In this document: positions 26,518-35,160 of the stretch, piece after piece
Position numbering within the stretch: position 1 is the first letter of the stretch
Layout: each line of letters starts with the position of its first letter
NCBI RefSeq assembly: GCF_002567005.1
Contig: NZ_NUZU01000004.1
Location: 290,562 to 347,101, forward strand
Length of the DNA: 56,540 nucleotides
Direction: 5' to 3'
Origin: Bacillus sp. AFS073361
GTDB lineage: Bacteria > Bacillota > Bacilli > Bacillales > Cytobacillaceae
Made by a program: the position numbers and the translations under genes
The notes under the pieces: generated by a model
Databases searched by the model: none
The model's input: only the letters and a program-made list of their open reading frames with translations
Told to the model about the DNA's origin: nothing

Positions 26518-27504
26518 ATGAAAGACCTAGATGCATCATTGACGTTGGAAGGATTAATTGCCGCGCAGCAGCGGTTAGCCGTTGACCATTCGCTACAGTC
26601 GGTTTTGGCGGCAAAGCGAGGCTCAGTCGAGGCGGGGATTGGTGGAGAGGAGAGGGTGGCAGAAGTCTTCCGGAAGCACCCGTTTTCTGATGAACACCAT
26701 ATTTTCCACGATCTATCTCCTGCATGGCGCGAGCATTTCCAAATGGATTCCTTTGTGCTGACTCCTTGGTTTGGTACAGTTTTAGAGGTGAAGAATATTG
26801 GCGGGGTCCTGGAATTCAAGGATAAACCGCCCCAATTGATCCGCACAAAGGAGGATGGACACCAGGATGGGTATGAGAGCCCGGTTGTCCAATTGGAGCA
26901 TAAACGCGAACTAATTAGTGATTGGCTATGGGATAGAAATATTGATATCCCGATATTTGGTGCCGTTGTATTGGCCTACCCTAAACAAATTGTGGCCGTT
27001 CCCCCTAAGAACACAAACATCTTATTCCCCGGTTTGATTCCCTCTTTTTTGAAAAGCATCCCACAACATGGAAATAAGTTGGACCACGAAACCTTTAACT
27101 GGCTATCTGCAGAACTTTTGAAAAGTCATCGACCTTTTATTCCTAAACCACTATGTGAAACTTATGGTATTCCTTTCGGTGATTTTCAGCCTGGTGTAAG
27201 GTGTGTGACCTGCGGGAGATTTGGCATGATTAAGCAGCCCCGGACATGGTGCTGTCCGCATTGCGGTGCGGTCGACCACATTGCCCACCAAAGGACATTA
27301 CGCGAGTGGTTTTTGATATTTAAGCGAACAATCACAAATCGAGAGTGCCGGGAGTTTTTGGGGGTGGATGATATTCATGCAGCCAAGCGTATTTTGCTGA
27401 GTATGGATATGCAAAGTGAGGGAACCTATCGAGATCGGTACTATTTTATGGATTTAAGATCTACTAACCAAACCAATGATCGGGAGACGATTATTGTTCC
27501 GTAA
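26518..27504 (+). CDS. NERD-domain protein with zinc ribbon
   Basis: This 328-residue predicted protein has an N-terminal helical lead, then a nuclease-related (NERD) domain (about 40-150; GIGGEERVAEVF, FHDLSP, QMDSFVLTPWFGTVLEVKN with the Asp and Glu-x-Lys of restriction-like folds). Near residues 225-260 is a Cys4 zinc ribbon (CVTCGR...CCPHCG), followed by a short helical tail. NERD proteins are thought to act on DNA, but no function is established. GAGGTGAT lies about 11 bases before the ATG. It is divergent from tetR. Confidence 0.8.
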   Translation: MKDLDASLTLEGLIAAQQRLAVDHSLQSVLAAKRGSVEAGIGGEERVAEVFRKHPFSDEHHIFHDLSPAWREHFQMDSFVLTPWFGTVLEVKNIGGVLEFKDKPPQLIRTKEDGHQDGYESPVVQLEHKRELISDWLWDRNIDIPIFGAVVLAYPKQIVAVPPKNTNILFPGLIPSFLKSIPQHGNKLDHETFNWLSAELLKSHRPFIPKPLCETYGIPFGDFQPGVRCVTCGRFGMIKQPRTWCCPHCGAVDHIAHQRTLREWFLIFKRTITNRECREFLGVDDIHAAKRILLSMDMQSEGTYRDRYYFMDLRSTNQTNDRETIIVP

Positions 27505-27507
27505 TGT

Positions 27508-27661
27508 CGCCAGTAAATGATTTCTATGCGCCAGTAACAGAGGCTTATCCGCCAGTATTTGGTGCCTATCCGCCAGTTATTTGCGCTCTCGCCAGTAATG
27601 TGGGCTTATCCGCCAGTAAGTTACCGCTATCAGCCAGTAAAGTCCCGTCATCCGCCACTAA
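27508..27661. repeat. Eight-unit 21-bp degenerate tandem repeat (CGCCAGTAA)
   Basis: The core CGCCAGTA recurs at 27508, 27529, 27550, 27571, 27590, 27611, 27632 and 27653, with steps of 21 bases except one of 19; the last units have diverged. It begins directly after the NERD stop codon. A 69-codon frame through it (27504-27713) gives only heptad low complexity and is not treated as a gene, since the 19-base step shifts the frame of the repeat. Confidence 0.75.
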
Positions 27662-27747
27662 CCCGCCCACCACTCACTACAAAACGTGTAACCGCTCTCC
27701 CATAGTGATATGATAGTCATGAATTCAACTCAATTAAGAGGAGTGTA

Positions 27748-28986
27748 GTGGAATTGAAGAACGAACTGATTGAAAGATTTACTTCCTATGTTAAAGTGGA
27801 CACCCAGTCCAATGAAAACAACGAAACTTGTCCATCCACCGAAGGTCAGTGGACACTAGCCCGCATGCTTGTTGAAGAATTGCAAGCGATTGGGATGCAA
27901 GAGGTCACGATTGATGAAAATGCTTATGTGATGGCGACCTTACCGTCGAACACAGATAAAGAAGTCCCAACGATTGGCTTCCTCGCCCATGTTGATACAG
28001 CAACAGATTTTACTGGGAAAAACGTGAACCCGCAAATCGTTGAAAACTATGATGGGAACGAAATCATCTTAAACGAGGCCCTTAAAGTCGTGATGTCACC
28101 AAAGGATTTTCCAAGCCTTCCTGACTATAAAGGCCACACCCTGATCACAACAGACGGCACAACGTTGCTAGGGGCAGACAACAAAGCCGGCATTACCGAA
28201 ATCATGACCGCCATGGCTTATCTGTTGAATCATCCAGAAATTAAACACGGTAAGGTCCGCGTTGCGTTCACCCCAGATGAAGAAATCGGCAGGGGACCAC
28301 ATAAGTTTGACGTTGCGGCGTTCAATGCCAAGCATGCTTATACCGTTGATGGCGGTCCGCTCGGAGAATTAGAATACGAAAGCTTCAACGCAGCGGCGGC
28401 AAAAGTCACAATCAAAGGAAACAACATTCACCCAGGCTCCGCAAAAGACAAAATGGTCAACTCGATGAAAATTGCGATGGAATTACATAGCAAGCTCCCA
28501 GCCCAGGAAGTACCAGAAAATACCGAAGGATACGAGGGCTTCTTCCATCTATTAGCATTCAATGGTGATGTAGAACTGACCAAGCTCCACTACATCATCA
28601 GAGACCATGATATGGACAATTTCAAGGCTCGTAAGACATTAATGGAAAGCATCGTGAGTGAGCTTAAGTCCAAATACGGCAGCGACTCCATTCAACTCGA
28701 ACTCAATGATCAATATTACAACATGGGTGAAAAAATTAAACCGGTGATGGAAATTGTTGATATTGCTCATGAAGCGATGGTGAGCCTTGGCATTACGCCA
28801 ATTGTTAAACCAATCCGTGGCGGCACCGATGGCTCACAGCTTTCCTATATGGGTCTGCCGACACCGAATATTTTCACTGGCGGGGAAAATTTCCACGGTA
28901 AATTTGAATTTATTTCCGTGGATAATATGATCAAGGCCACTAACACTGTCATTGAAATCATCAAATTAACGGAACAAAAAGCGTAA
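27748..28986 (+). CDS. pepT: Peptidase T (tripeptide aminopeptidase)
   Basis: This 412-residue cytosolic M20 metallopeptidase releases the N-terminal residue of tripeptides. Zinc-ligand segments are [19 protein letters not shown] and [15 protein letters not shown], with the C-terminal [18 protein letters not shown] block carrying the last His/metal region. The length equals B. subtilis PepT. The start is GTG with AGAGGAG seven bases upstream. It is a single-gene unit ended by a hairpin. Confidence 0.95.
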   Translation: MELKNELIERFTSYVKVDTQSNENNETCPSTEGQWTLARMLVEELQAIGMQEVTIDENAYVMATLPSNTDKEVPTIGFLAHVDTATDFTGKNVNPQIVENYDGNEIILNEALKVVMSPKDFPSLPDYKGHTLITTDGTTLLGADNKAGITEIMTAMAYLLNHPEIKHGKVRVAFTPDEEIGRGPHKFDVAAFNAKHAYTVDGGPLGELEYESFNAAAAKVTIKGNNIHPGSAKDKMVNSMKIAMELHSKLPAQEVPENTEGYEGFFHLLAFNGDVELTKLHYIIRDHDMDNFKARKTLMESIVSELKSKYGSDSIQLELNDQYYNMGEKIKPVMEIVDIAHEAMVSLGITPIVKPIRGGTDGSQLSYMGLPTPNIFTGGENFHGKFEFISVDNMIKATNTVIEIIKLTEQKA

Positions 28987-28990
28987 CTAA

Positions 28991-29024
28991 AAAAGCTCGC
29001 TTTGACTAACTCAAAGTGAGCTTT
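28991..29024. terminator. Bidirectional terminator
   Basis: AAAGCTCGCTTTGA and TCAAAGTGAGCTTT pair with one mismatch around CTAAC, between convergent pepT and the kinase-like gene. Confidence 0.85.
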
Positions 29025-29027
29025 CTT

Positions 29028-29969
29028 TCATAAAAACAGTGCTGCGGTACATTGTCGAAGACTTGACACCGTTTCTTCCAACTGATTATTTAGCTGCTCA
29101 ACAGACCATTTCCCGCCATTTCCCTTTAGATCCTTTTGTATCAATAACAGCATCCAAATCGAAAACACAGTTGCCACTAAATAATACTCCGTAAAAAAAC
29201 ATTCCCGGTCATGCTCATATGTAACCAGATCAAGATACGTTCTCAAGATTCTTTCCCGCAATGGACTTGTCACTTTTTTTGGAAAAAGAGGATGGGACAT
29301 ATCAATCAGGTGGTACAGGTCCCAGTGTGGTGAATTAAGATGGGCGTGCTCCCAGTCTAAGATCTTCAATTCGGTACCAGCAACTGCAAAATTTCCGGTA
29401 TGTAAATCGCCATGGGTCAACACTTGAAGCTTTGACAACTGCCAATCACTTAGTTTCTCAAAAATAGCATCGACGAGTTCCTGCTTCATGGTCAAATCAG
29501 ACATTAAACGATATACTTCATTCTTCTTACCAAAGACCTCAGCTATAATTTCCTCTATTCTTGGCTTCAGTCCATTAAGTGGTACATTCCCCAATTGTTC
29601 AACCGGGAGAGAATGCCACCATGCAGTCCACTTTATAACATCTAATACTATCTCCTCATTAAATTCATGCGAGAGCTGGCCGAGGTCCTCAAGAATCATC
29701 CAGTTCAGTTCGGTGCAGTCATTTATGGAGTAAGAAATAATTCTTGGAAAAATGGCTGGGAAATGGGGAAGGATATGTTCATAAACCCAGACCTCTTTGC
29801 CTAATTGACCATTATTTGTTAGTGGCTTAAAAATATAGCTTGAATCCTGGGTCAGATAAAATCTTTCGACAAATCTCCCATTCATTCCTTTATAAAGGAT
29901 TTCCTTTTTCAAAATTAACTTCTCATTTAAACCCCCGTTGGCCTCAACAATATTGTTAGGCAGCTCCAT
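29028..29969 (-). CDS. Aminoglycoside phosphotransferase-fold kinase (APH family)
   Basis: This predicted small-molecule kinase of 313 residues has the APH catalytic loop HGDLHTGN (Asp as catalytic base, Asn as metal ligand) followed by the metal Asp in LKILDWEHAH. Upstream segments such as YIFKPL supply the ATP-binding lysine. Substrates of this family range from antibiotics to choline or sugars, and none can be named here. The ATG at 29969 follows GGTGGT; a GTG six bases earlier is also open. Confidence 0.78.
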   Translation of the reverse strand: MELPNNIVEANGGLNEKLILKKEILYKGMNGRFVERFYLTQDSSYIFKPLTNNGQLGKEVWVYEHILPHFPAIFPRIISYSINDCTELNWMILEDLGQLSHEFNEEIVLDVIKWTAWWHSLPVEQLGNVPLNGLKPRIEEIIAEVFGKKNEVYRLMSDLTMKQELVDAIFEKLSDWQLSKLQVLTHGDLHTGNFAVAGTELKILDWEHAHLNSPHWDLYHLIDMSHPLFPKKVTSPLRERILRTYLDLVTYEHDRECFFTEYYLVATVFSIWMLLLIQKDLKGNGGKWSVEQLNNQLEETVSSLRQCTAALFL

Positions 29970-30127
29970 TAACACACCACCAAATCTATTAATAGTTTAA
30001 TAGAGTTATTTTTACTAAAAATATATTGGTAATCTTTATGCAAAACAAGTGAAATGCATTACTGAATATTTTCAAACAGCTTGGTCAAAATAACACTGGT
30101 TCGATTTTTTCAAGGAGGTTAGGCAGA

Positions 30128-30253
30128 ATGGATAACCGTAGCACACATGAGTTTGTAGAACAGCTCCATGAAAAGCAGGCAAAAGATCAGAAAAATAAAC
30201 AACGTCAAGCAACGAGTCAAAAAAGCCAGAGAATGCCGAATAAACAGCATTAA
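30128..30253 (+). CDS. DUF4023-like small protein
   Basis: This is a 41-residue, highly charged, Gln/Lys-rich peptide (beginning MDNRSTHEFVEQLHEKQ, ending MPNKQH). Its length, THEFVE start and PxKQH end match the DUF4023 family of Bacillus small proteins, of unknown role. AAGGAGG precedes the ATG at seven bases. Repeat copy E3 begins three bases after the stop codon. Confidence 0.8.
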   Translation: MDNRSTHEFVEQLHEKQAKDQKNKQRQATSQKSQRMPNKQH

Positions 30254-30256
30254 TGA

Positions 30257-30405
30257 GAAAAGCGCAAGCGCCCTGGTCAGCGGCGTATGGCCTGGAGCGC
30301 TCCAACTGAGATAAAGGAAACACGAAGAGCCGGAGGCGATTCGATGTTGACTTATCGTAGGGCGGAGAGCGAAGGACACTAGCCGCTAGGGCGCTGGAGC
30401 TAGAC
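30257..30405 (+). repeat. Structured intergenic repeat, copy E3
   Basis: This is a plus-strand element of about 149 bp, from GAAAAGCGCAAGCGCC to GGCGCTGGAGCTAGACA. The ends can pair: AGCGCCC with GGGCGCT, then AGCGGC with GCCGCT. The interior is nearly the same as E2 (GATAAAGGAAACACGAAGAG, GATGTTGACTTATCGTAGGG). Confidence 0.85.
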
Positions 30406-30446
30406 AGTAATCTAAGTTCAAAAACTTATACTTTTCTCATAATAAG

Positions 30447-30488
30447 AAAAGGGCCGGCCTCACGCGATACGGTGAGGCTGGCCCTTTT
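30447..30488. terminator. Bidirectional terminator
   Basis: AAAAGGGCCGGCCTCAC and GTGAGGCTGGCCCTTTT pair with one mismatch. It ends the parMR-like operon and the DUF4023/E3 transcript. Confidence 0.9.
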
Positions 30489-30491
30489 AAA

Positions 30492-31097
30492 TTACTTATT
30501 CATGTTTGCAAGAAAACCACCAAGTAGGTCGTCGATATCCAACTCGACTTCAGTTTCCTCTTCTTCAGGTGAAGGCTGCTTTTCTTTTGCATCTTCCCAG
30601 TCAAAATCACTGAGGTCATCATCCATATCACTTAAGTCGATAGGGGATGGCGGATCCTCCTTACCGGCAGCAATCTGAAGATAACTGTCATCTTTTTGGA
30701 GTTTCTCGGGAAATACTTCTTCCTGAAGATACAAAGCTTCATCGATATCGATTGAATGACTGTTTAATGATGCCAGCAGTGCAGTCGAACGAACTGGATC
30801 AGAAATCAGCTGATAAAGAATACTTCCCAGCAAGGCTTCTGAATGCTCATGCTTCAACCAATTCCGCTGGGCTTTCGTTAACTTGTGGGGGAGGGGGATC
30901 GTAATGGTCTCCTTTTCCCGCGAAACAGAACCACTCACACCTTGCATCACAAACTCGGCAATTTTACTAGAAAAATTCCTTCGCTCTGTATCCTTCAACT
31001 TTTGTAAATGCTTTAAGATATGGTCAGGTGTATCAGAGGGGATGCGAAAGGATATAGCTTGACCCCTCTGAACCTCATTTGAGGCTGGCTTTTTCAT
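30492..31097 (-). CDS. ParR-like DNA-binding adaptor
   Basis: This 201-residue protein lies 11 bases after the ParM-like gene. The N-terminal third looks like ribbon-helix-helix DNA binding (AISFRIPSDTP strand, then HLQKLKDTERRNFSSKIAEFV helices). The C-terminus is strongly acidic (DLSDMDDDLSDFDWED and EEEETEVELDIDDLLGG) and ends in a short hydrophobic helix, the kind of tail by which ParR adaptors grip actin-like filaments. I predict it binds the iteron blocks upstream of parM. No sequence-level family name is certain. AGGTGATTAT precedes the ATG. Confidence 0.65.
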   Translation of the reverse strand: MKKPASNEVQRGQAISFRIPSDTPDHILKHLQKLKDTERRNFSSKIAEFVMQGVSGSVSREKETITIPLPHKLTKAQRNWLKHEHSEALLGSILYQLISDPVRSTALLASLNSHSIDIDEALYLQEEVFPEKLQKDDSYLQIAAGKEDPPSPIDLSDMDDDLSDFDWEDAKEKQPSPEEEETEVELDIDDLLGGFLANMNK

Positions 31098-31108
31098 ATA
31101 TAATCACC

Positions 31109-32290
31109 TTATTTAGCTTTTACAGGTTCAACTCTAGGCGCTGGTTGTTGTTTTTCTGACTTTCGAACAAAGTCGATGATGAGTTTATAATAAGCGTTAG
31201 CCATCATCCAAATACTTTCTTTCTCATCTTCAAAGAAATCAATATTGTAACCGTCTAAATTGTTGTTTAACGTTTTAAGATATTCCTTTAAGACATTAGC
31301 TCCGCCGCCAACAAAGTAGCAAATTTCTGTTTGGGAGTTTCTCTGCCAAACATTACGCAGCAAACGATATTGCTTTTTAGCTAGATCAAGCAGGATGCGG
31401 TCGGTAATATCATGCACGCTTGTCCGGCTTCCTTTTACCATAATATGATTGCGGTCACTTTTCTTCGTAATAATCTCAACTACATCACGGCGGCTATCGA
31501 GCTCAACGCCATGCTTTGTTCTAATCTCTTCGCGAATTGCTTCTAATGATTCTGAAACCCCTAGATTAAACCCTTGGGCTTTATCATCATCAACATTACG
31601 ATTCTTGATGACAGCGATATCTGTTGATAATCCACCGATATCTTGAATTAAGATGCGCTTATCAATTAGATCCTTATTGATGATTTTCCCGCTATTATCC
31701 AAAACAAGATTGATAAATGCGGCGAAACCTTCAGGATATACTTTTACTTCATCAAATTTAATATTAACTTTTAACCCTTGGTACTTTGGAGTGACAAGGA
31801 ATTCAACTTGATGGACTGAACCTACTAGTTTAGAGCGGTAGCCTGCATCTTTTCCTTCTTTTACTTCGCGAAGGGGAAGACCTGTTCCTAACGTATAATT
31901 GGCATCAATTATATTTTTAGTGCGCGGGAAAGCATTTGAGTTATTTTCCCTTACTGCGTCTAAAGCTAATGTTGCAAATAGCATGATTAATGTTTGATCT
32001 TCTTCTGACTTGCTGCTGCCAGGGTCTAACTCAGTAGCATTAATACTTTTAGTAGCTAGATTACCAATACGGAAAATTCCGTTGTTCTCTTTTAAAGCAG
32101 GGGAGTGGACTTTGATGTGAATGCCATCTAATGGATTTTTATTATCAAGTTCTTCAATCCCAATAACAGGTCGATCTTCTGTATCTCTAGCAATAATGTT
32201 AGGAATATTTAATTCATATTCAAGTTCTCCGAAAATGGCCTTAATAGAGTCATTCCCTACATCAATAGCTGCAACTCTGGATTTAGTCAT
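31109..32290 (-). CDS. parM: ParM/StbA-family actin-like segregation ATPase
   Basis: This 393-residue actin-like ATPase should polymerise and push or pull DNA carrying a centromere. Actin-fold motifs are present: phosphate-1 AAIDVGNDSIKA at the N-terminus, phosphate-2 DIGGLSTDIAVI mid-chain, and the adenosine motif YFVGGGANVLKEYL near the C-terminus. The ATG at 32290 with AAAGGAATG upstream is preferred over 32299. It forms an operon with the ParR-like gene, and the iteron region directly upstream is the likely centromere and operator. Whether it serves a plasmid, a prophage or the chromosome is not shown by the sequence. Confidence 0.85.
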   Translation of the reverse strand: MTKSRVAAIDVGNDSIKAIFGELEYELNIPNIIARDTEDRPVIGIEELDNKNPLDGIHIKVHSPALKENNGIFRIGNLATKSINATELDPGSSKSEEDQTLIMLFATLALDAVRENNSNAFPRTKNIIDANYTLGTGLPLREVKEGKDAGYRSKLVGSVHQVEFLVTPKYQGLKVNIKFDEVKVYPEGFAAFINLVLDNSGKIINKDLIDKRILIQDIGGLSTDIAVIKNRNVDDDKAQGFNLGVSESLEAIREEIRTKHGVELDSRRDVVEIITKKSDRNHIMVKGSRTSVHDITDRILLDLAKKQYRLLRNVWQRNSQTEICYFVGGGANVLKEYLKTLNNNLDGYNIDFFEDEKESIWMMANAYYKLIIDFVRKSEKQQPAPRVEPVKAK

Positions 32291-32425
32291 TAATATCATT
32301 CCTTTTCAATTTATAGATTTATTATTTTTTATACTGGGTATGTAATTCTAGTTCCTTCTCTTAGGTTATAGAAGATTAATAGATTCTTCAAGATTTCTCA
32401 GCAAAAAAAAATATAACTGTAATGA

Positions 32426-32592
32426 TGTAAACAATATGTAAACTTTAGTACGTTGTATACATTTTTGTAAACACCAATGACAAATCTGTATACAAAGCTT
32501 CATATCAGAGTGTGTACGGATTTGTTTACATGTACACATAATTGTAAACATTAAGTATACAACTTTGTAAACAAGTACACAATAATGTAAAC
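32426..32592. repeat. Iteron block A (candidate parC)
   Basis: Thirteen heptamers with a GTNNAC core (mostly TGTAAAC, TGTATAC, TGTACAC) start at 32426, 32437, 32454, 32466, 32487, 32511, 32523, 32531, 32543, 32554, 32566, 32574 and 32586. The last eight are spaced 12, 8, 12, 11, 12, 8, 12. The block lies 136 bases upstream of the parM start codon. Confidence 0.85.
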
Positions 32593-33138
32593 TTACCATA
32601 ATTCCTCATGGTTGATTCACTATTTCACTAAGTATAGTTCTAGACAAAAAAATCATACCATCAAAGCTGAGCCTTACCGATTCTAGGATAATGAGGAAGA
32701 AAAGGGGGCATAGTGTACTGACCTAAACTCATCGACCTAGCAGACCAAACTATCCTTACTAAGATATAAGCTGTATAAACCTTATATGAGGATTACCGTT
32801 CCAACAACTTCGTGACAAAGTGACCTTTAACCCCAAAAAATATCCTTGTACTTTTCCTTAAATAAATCTGACCCATTTGAATTCATTTCCGTCATCTTTA
32901 TTGAGATGATCCCCACTGATTTTTGCTGAGGAGAGCCTGAGTGTTCTTTCTACCTCTTTCATACGTAGAAGTAGCAGCTTTCCCATTTGTCTCAGAGCTG
33001 CCCTGAGCGTTTTCATGATGTAGGATTGGAAGAATAACATTCCTCTAACCTCGCTATCCAACTTGAATTCACACAATAACGTTATCAAACTTCTGTATTC
33101 AATAATAACAACCAAATATACTTGGTTTGGTTATACGG
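32593..33138. other. Spacer between iteron blocks A and B
   Basis: About 550 bases without a convincing gene. An 85-codon minus frame (32858-33115) has no ribosome site and no recognisable domain. No other structure was seen. Confidence 0.5.
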
Positions 33139-33239
33139 TGTATACCAGTTTGTCTACTTGAAAACATTTTTGTAAACACGAAGTATACAAAACGTAAACA
33201 GGTAAGCAAATTGGTAAACACGTCTACAAATTTGCATAC
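33139..33239. repeat. Iteron block B (candidate parC)
   Basis: GTNNAC-core heptamers start at 33139, 33151, 33171, 33182, 33193, 33213 and 33221, with degenerate ones in register at 33159, 33201 and 33233. The spacing is 12, 8, 12, 11, 11, 8, 12, 8, 12, matching blocks A and C. The offset from block C is 382 bases throughout. Confidence 0.8.
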
Positions 33240-33475
33240 AAGTCCTATAACTTCTTAAAAAACCTCAAGTCTTTGTTCTTTAATCCTTACTCATTCACAC
33301 ATACATACTCCATAGAAGTTGAACATAATCATCAAATGAAGGGAAAAGGGGATAGTCCTTTATCTATCATTTATGACGCCAGCATCCAAATTTCCACGAA
33401 CATAGTGGTAATACCATTTCCCTTTGTAATCAGTAAACTAACGTTATTTTATTGTCCCAATGTTATTAAGATATT

Positions 33476-33601
33476 TGTAAACAAAGATTACAAATCTGTA
33501 TACACAGCGCTATTACTTGATGTGTACGAGTTTGTCTACATGTTTACGCTTTTGTAAACAAAAAGTATACATAATGTAAACATGTAGACAAAAATGTAAA
33601 C
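33476..33601. repeat. Iteron block C (candidate parC)
   Basis: Ten heptamers start at 33476, 33497, 33521, 33533, 33541, 33553, 33564, 33575, 33583 and 33595. They stand in register with block A at an offset of 1010 bases (1009 after one single-base slip). The bases CAAATCTGTATACA are identical in A and C. The spacer 33240-33475 shows no supported gene. Confidence 0.85.
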
Positions 33602-33635
33602 CAGCAATTTATCTTTCTTTTTTAGGTCTATATTA

Positions 33636-33663
33636 CAAAAAAAGCACCCCATGGGGGCGCTTC
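33636..33663 (-). terminator. Terminator of the L,D-transpeptidase gene
   Basis: AGCGCCCC and GGGGTGCT pair around CAT and are followed on the minus strand by TTTTTTTG. Confidence 0.85.
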
Positions 33664-33708
33664 CAGAAGTCTATTAATCTATAAGGTAATTTATCCCATC
33701 AACTCTAT

Positions 33709-34896
33709 TCACCCTTCACTCATCGCACTGGCAACCATATCTTCACTTACGTAAAGGTAATACCATTTCTCCTTGTAATTCAACCAGCCAGTCACGACGG
33801 ACTCATGGCTGGTTAATTTGTACCTTTCTGCTAAAACATTTGCCCCCTCCAATTCGGTTTTCTCACTTTTATCGAGATAATCCCACTGACTATTGTTAAC
33901 GAGTTCCAGTGTATTTTTCATTACACCTTGATCATTAAGGAAATACCATCTGCCTTCAGAGTTGATCCAACCTGATTTCATCAGCCCTGTATCATCGAAA
34001 TAGTACCATTCTCCCCTATCAGCAAGCCAACCTGTTTTCATTGCACTGCTTTGATCAAGATAATACCGATTCGCATCCAGCGATAACCAGCCGGTTTGCA
34101 GCTCCCCTTTATTGTCGAGATAATAATTCTTTCCGTTGTCAGCAATCCAGCCCTTTCTCATCACACCCCTTTGGTCGAGATAGTACTTCTTACCGTCTTT
34201 TTCGAGCCAGCCGGTTTTCATGACACCTTTTTTATTGAGATAATATTTCTGTCCATTCTGGGTAAGCCAGCCAGTCTGCATAACCCCTTTATCATTAAAG
34301 AAATAGCTTTCCCCACTGATCGATTGCCAGCCGGTTTTTACTTCACCATCAACATAATAATACTTGTTCCCGCTTAGTTCAGCCCAGCCGTTCCCGTATC
34401 CGTTCGCTTTGGCAATGGAATCAAAGCTGCTATCGGTATGGGTGATGATAACTGATGTATATTTACTAACGTGACTATAGAGCCAGCGTACTTCTGAATT
34501 GTGCATCCGAATGCAGCCTGAACTGGCGTAGGTACCGATTGAATTTTCATTGGCATTCCCATGAATTGCATAGGTTGTCCCATAGGTTCCTCTTGCTTCC
34601 AATCCCATCCAGCGGTTACCTAAAGGGTTCCGTGGATCTCCCCCTGGGATTTTCAATTTATAATAGGGCCGATTAACGATTTTCGTAACAATTCGAAATT
34701 TGCCTTCCGGAGTAAGTGATCTGGTTCGACCTGTAGCCACTCTAAATGTTTTAACTAGTTTTCCACTATCATAAAAGGCAAGAGTGTTGGTCTTCTTATT
34801 AATAATAATTAGCTGTGAACCGCCACTAGCATCTGCTTGACTCGTAAATAGGAATAAACTAAATAACAAAACAAAAATAATAGAAAGTTTTTTCAT
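33709..34896 (-). CDS. L,D-transpeptidase with choline-binding-like repeats
   Basis: This 395-residue secreted wall enzyme has a signal peptide (1-23, ADA cut) and a YkuD catalytic domain (about 25-155) with His112 in HGN and the nucleophile Cys128 in SSGCIRMHN. About eight cell-wall-binding repeats of the GW/YYL type follow (about 165-330; pattern TGWL...GKKYYLD..G.M). It would make or edit 3-3 peptidoglycan crosslinks while held to the wall by its repeats. Short YkuD proteins lack this repeat tail. GGGGAGA precedes the ATG. Upstream 34897-35150 shows no gene. Confidence 0.9.
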   Translation of the reverse strand: MKKLSIIFVLLFSLFLFTSQADASGGSQLIIINKKTNTLAFYDSGKLVKTFRVATGRTRSLTPEGKFRIVTKIVNRPYYKLKIPGGDPRNPLGNRWMGLEARGTYGTTYAIHGNANENSIGTYASSGCIRMHNSEVRWLYSHVSKYTSVIITHTDSSFDSIAKANGYGNGWAELSGNKYYYVDGEVKTGWQSISGESYFFNDKGVMQTGWLTQNGQKYYLNKKGVMKTGWLEKDGKKYYLDQRGVMRKGWIADNGKNYYLDNKGELQTGWLSLDANRYYLDQSSAMKTGWLADRGEWYYFDDTGLMKSGWINSEGRWYFLNDQGVMKNTLELVNNSQWDYLDKSEKTELEGANVLAERYKLTSHESVVTGWLNYKEKWYYLYVSEDMVASAMSEG

Positions 34897-35076
34897 CGTA
34901 ATCTCCCCAATTTATGTCATTATTACTAATAAAAGTAACATACGTAATCAGAATATTTTGTCAAAAAATCAAAGGAAAAGTAATCCTACTTACCTGTTTT
35001 TTAAGAAATTTAATCGGAAATTCTCTCTCTATTCGACAATCTTCTCTCTACATTAAAAGATAAATATCTCCTCTAC

Positions 35077-35093
35077 CTGGTGTCAGGCACCAG
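35077..35093. repeat. Short palindromic repeat GGTGTCAGGCACC
   Basis: CTGGTGTCAGGCACCAG is an imperfect palindrome just upstream of rluF. Related sequence occurs at 45016-45027 and, more weakly, at 54258-54270. It is a frequent intergenic motif of Bacillaceae by my recollection. Confidence 0.55.
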
Positions 35094-35160
35094 AAGGACT
35101 TGAAAAAACGATGGCAGTTGGGTATGGTAAAAATACAATTCTCCGTTTAGGGTGTGTATC

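Noticed and set aside
27504..27713. 69-codon frame overlapping the NERD stop codon
   Set aside because: It only translates the 21-bp repeat, changes repeat phase at the 19-base step and has no ribosome site or domain.
30072..30379. Minus-strand frames opposite the DUF4023 gene and E3
   Set aside because: They are shadows of repeat E3; the same peptide pieces appear in the frame through E2, showing the repeat origin.
32858..33557. Minus frame 32858-33115 and plus frame 33273-33557 between and across iteron blocks
   Set aside because: No ribosome sites, unlikely composition, and the second frame overlaps block C.
32426..33601. CRISPR array
   Set aside because: The heptamers are short, spaced 8-12 bases and lack 20-40-base direct repeats with unique spacers; no cas genes are near.
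32426..33601. Plasmid replication origin (Rep iterons)
   Set aside because: No Rep protein gene is in the window, and the repeats adjoin parM/parR-like genes, so a centromere is more likely.
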